Origin: Amycolatopsis sp. MtRt-6
Lineage (GTDB): Bacteria > Actinomycetota > Actinomycetes > Mycobacteriales > Pseudonocardiaceae
Direction of reading: 5' to 3'
NCBI RefSeq assembly: GCF_017308975.1
Contig: NZ_JADWPD010000039.1
Coordinates: forward strand, 1 to 64,000
Length of the DNA: 64,000 nt
Shown here: piece by piece, positions 63,901 through 64,000 of the stretch
Layout: every line of letters begins with the position of its first letter
Numbering within the stretch: the stretch's first letter is position 1
Made by a program: the position numbers and the translations under genes
The notes under the pieces: generated by a model
The model's input: only the letters and a program-made list of their open reading frames with translations
The model's database searches: none
Told to the model about the DNA's origin: nothing

Positions 63901-64000
63901 AGACCGACCACGTCACCTACGCGGCCACACAGCAGGCGCCGCAGCCGGTGATCACCAGCCCGGAGTGGTCCGGCTCGGAGAAGGGCGGCCGCCGGTACTC
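60930..64000 (+). CDS. narG: Respiratory nitrate reductase alpha subunit (3' end beyond the window)
   Basis: At least 1023 residues of the membrane-bound nitrate reductase catalytic subunit. The N terminus has the FS0 iron-sulfur motif VRSTHGVNCTGSCSWNVFVK (His/Cys ligands) with the fourth Cys in EPRGCPRGASFSW. Molybdopterin-binding parts include FGPDRVVGFSPIPAMSM, YADLPVASPQVWGDQTDV, MMWGSNIPVTRTPDAHF, and Asn/Asp-rich FRMTNTGLHSDIVLPAATW. There is no twin-arginine signal, as usual for NarG. It reduces nitrate to nitrite with quinol electrons. GTG 60930 has GAAGGAG about 10 nt upstream. narHJI presumably follow to the right. Confidence 0.9.
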   Translation, partial: MFSHPDPAAPANDHVPGHGPLLGVRRFLTKETVGDRGRTLHQIDSGAWETFYRDRWSYDRVVRSTHGVNCTGSCSWNVFVKDDLITWEHQATDYPTTGPDSPDYEPRGCPRGASFSWYEYSPSRVRHPYVRGSLLTMFRAGVKRFGDPVAAWADIVEDPRKAEAYKGQRGRGGFVRATFDEAATMVAAAHVYTTKTFGPDRVVGFSPIPAMSMASFAAGTRYHALLGGTLLSFYDWYADLPVASPQVWGDQTDVPEAGDWWNSTYLMMWGSNIPVTRTPDAHFLAEARYRGTKVVAVSPDYADNVKFADDWLAPHSGTDGALAMAMGHVVLTEFFRDRQVPYFTDYVRSYTDLPFLVTLQEREPGVYATDRFLTAADLGDTDPGAQHKTVLLDDATGEPHVPHGSLGFRYGAEAEGQWNLDLGDVVPALGVLDHATEQVAVDLARFDIGETEGGATMRRGVPVVRVGEHLVTGVFDLVMAQYGVRRGEQPGEWPTGYDDAGAPHTPAWQERITGVPAVMATKIGRELARNAERSRGRTLIALGAGANQWFHSDMTYRALIALVTLTGCQGVNGGGWAHYVGQEKARPVTGQQHLSFAFDWQRPMRHQASTPFWYLHTDQWRYEKVPADELASPLGQGRLAGMSFADTVAAAQRMGWSPGHPAFDRNPLDLTDEAAAAGVSVGEHIVGELKAGRLHAVADDPDNPANFPRCLTLWRANLLGSSGKGNEFFMKHLLGVDSLASAEECGPGERPRDVAWREEAPTGKLDLLTTLDFRMTNTGLHSDIVLPAATWYEKHDISTTDMHPFVHSFSPAVAPPAEVRTDYDAFLAIADKVSELAVTHLGKRRDVLAAPLQHDTPDELATPSGRVRDWRHGECDPIPGVTMPKLVEVERDYTLIGAKMRAVGPLLDKLGTTTKGITIDVTPELEYLRHQNGVVADGPFAGRPSLSTADRMCEAILALSGTTNGRVAHEGFLQLEKRTGQPFTDLVEGHETDHVTYAATQQAPQPVITSPEWSGSEKGGRRY

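Overview
This is a high-GC actinobacterial window. Codon usage, Lsr2, HemY-type heme synthesis, conservon-like GTPase signalling and a DosR-type hypoxia gene set suggest a Pseudonocardiaceae-like genus such as Amycolatopsis; the genus is inference. It has two large blocks plus a left flank.

Left flank (1-8.9 kb): the cut end of an IS3-family element; an unrecognised stretch; a two-gene minus-strand unit encoding a sigma-70-like protein and a sigma-like/cyclase-like/CvnD-like GTPase fusion; a small membrane protein with a strong terminator; a complete Gabija-like defence pair (OLD-family nuclease plus UvrD-like helicase); and a broken DUF4209-like gene.

Conjugative block (about 9.0-33.3 kb): a compact plus-strand operon, mostly with 1-4 nt overlaps, encodes a TcpC-like protein, a small membrane protein, a TcpE-like protein, a VirB4-like ATPase, a TrbL-like polytopic protein and a lysozyme/NlpC-P60 wall hydrolase. 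A second operon encodes a coupling-protein-like ATPase, a replication-relaxation protein, a ParB-like protein, a DUF4417 protein and two large proteins that share the N-terminal signature MGTNAK-x2-H-x2-Y-x2-APAG. One of these ends in a kinase-like domain and the other in a possible ADP-ribosyltransferase-like domain, so they are candidate conjugation-delivered effectors. An lsr2 gene lies between the membrane anchor and the ATPase parts of the coupling protein. I see no integrase or relaxase, so the element continues elsewhere, is decayed, or uses unrecognised proteins.

Hypoxia/dormancy block (33.5-64 kb): a P1B-5 ATPase with a C-terminal hemerythrin domain, a double alpha/beta hydrolase, a CtpF-like ATPase with a universal stress protein, an Acg-like nitroreductase, three S30AE-type ribosome hibernation proteins, PPDK, cytochrome oxidase subunit I, a HemY-type oxidase, pyruvate formate-lyase (internally deleted) with its activase, a CBS-BON protein, flavohemoprotein, a CoA-transferase, an ArsR/SulP pair, and NarG running off the right edge. 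Many homologues belong to the mycobacterial DosR regulon. Upstream of most of these units I find GGGACYWWWGGYCC-like palindromes, usually in pairs about 22 bp apart, so one DosR-like response regulator probably controls the block. Together the genes suit survival without oxygen: nitrate respiration, fermentation, NO detoxification, ribosome storage and metal/ion balance.
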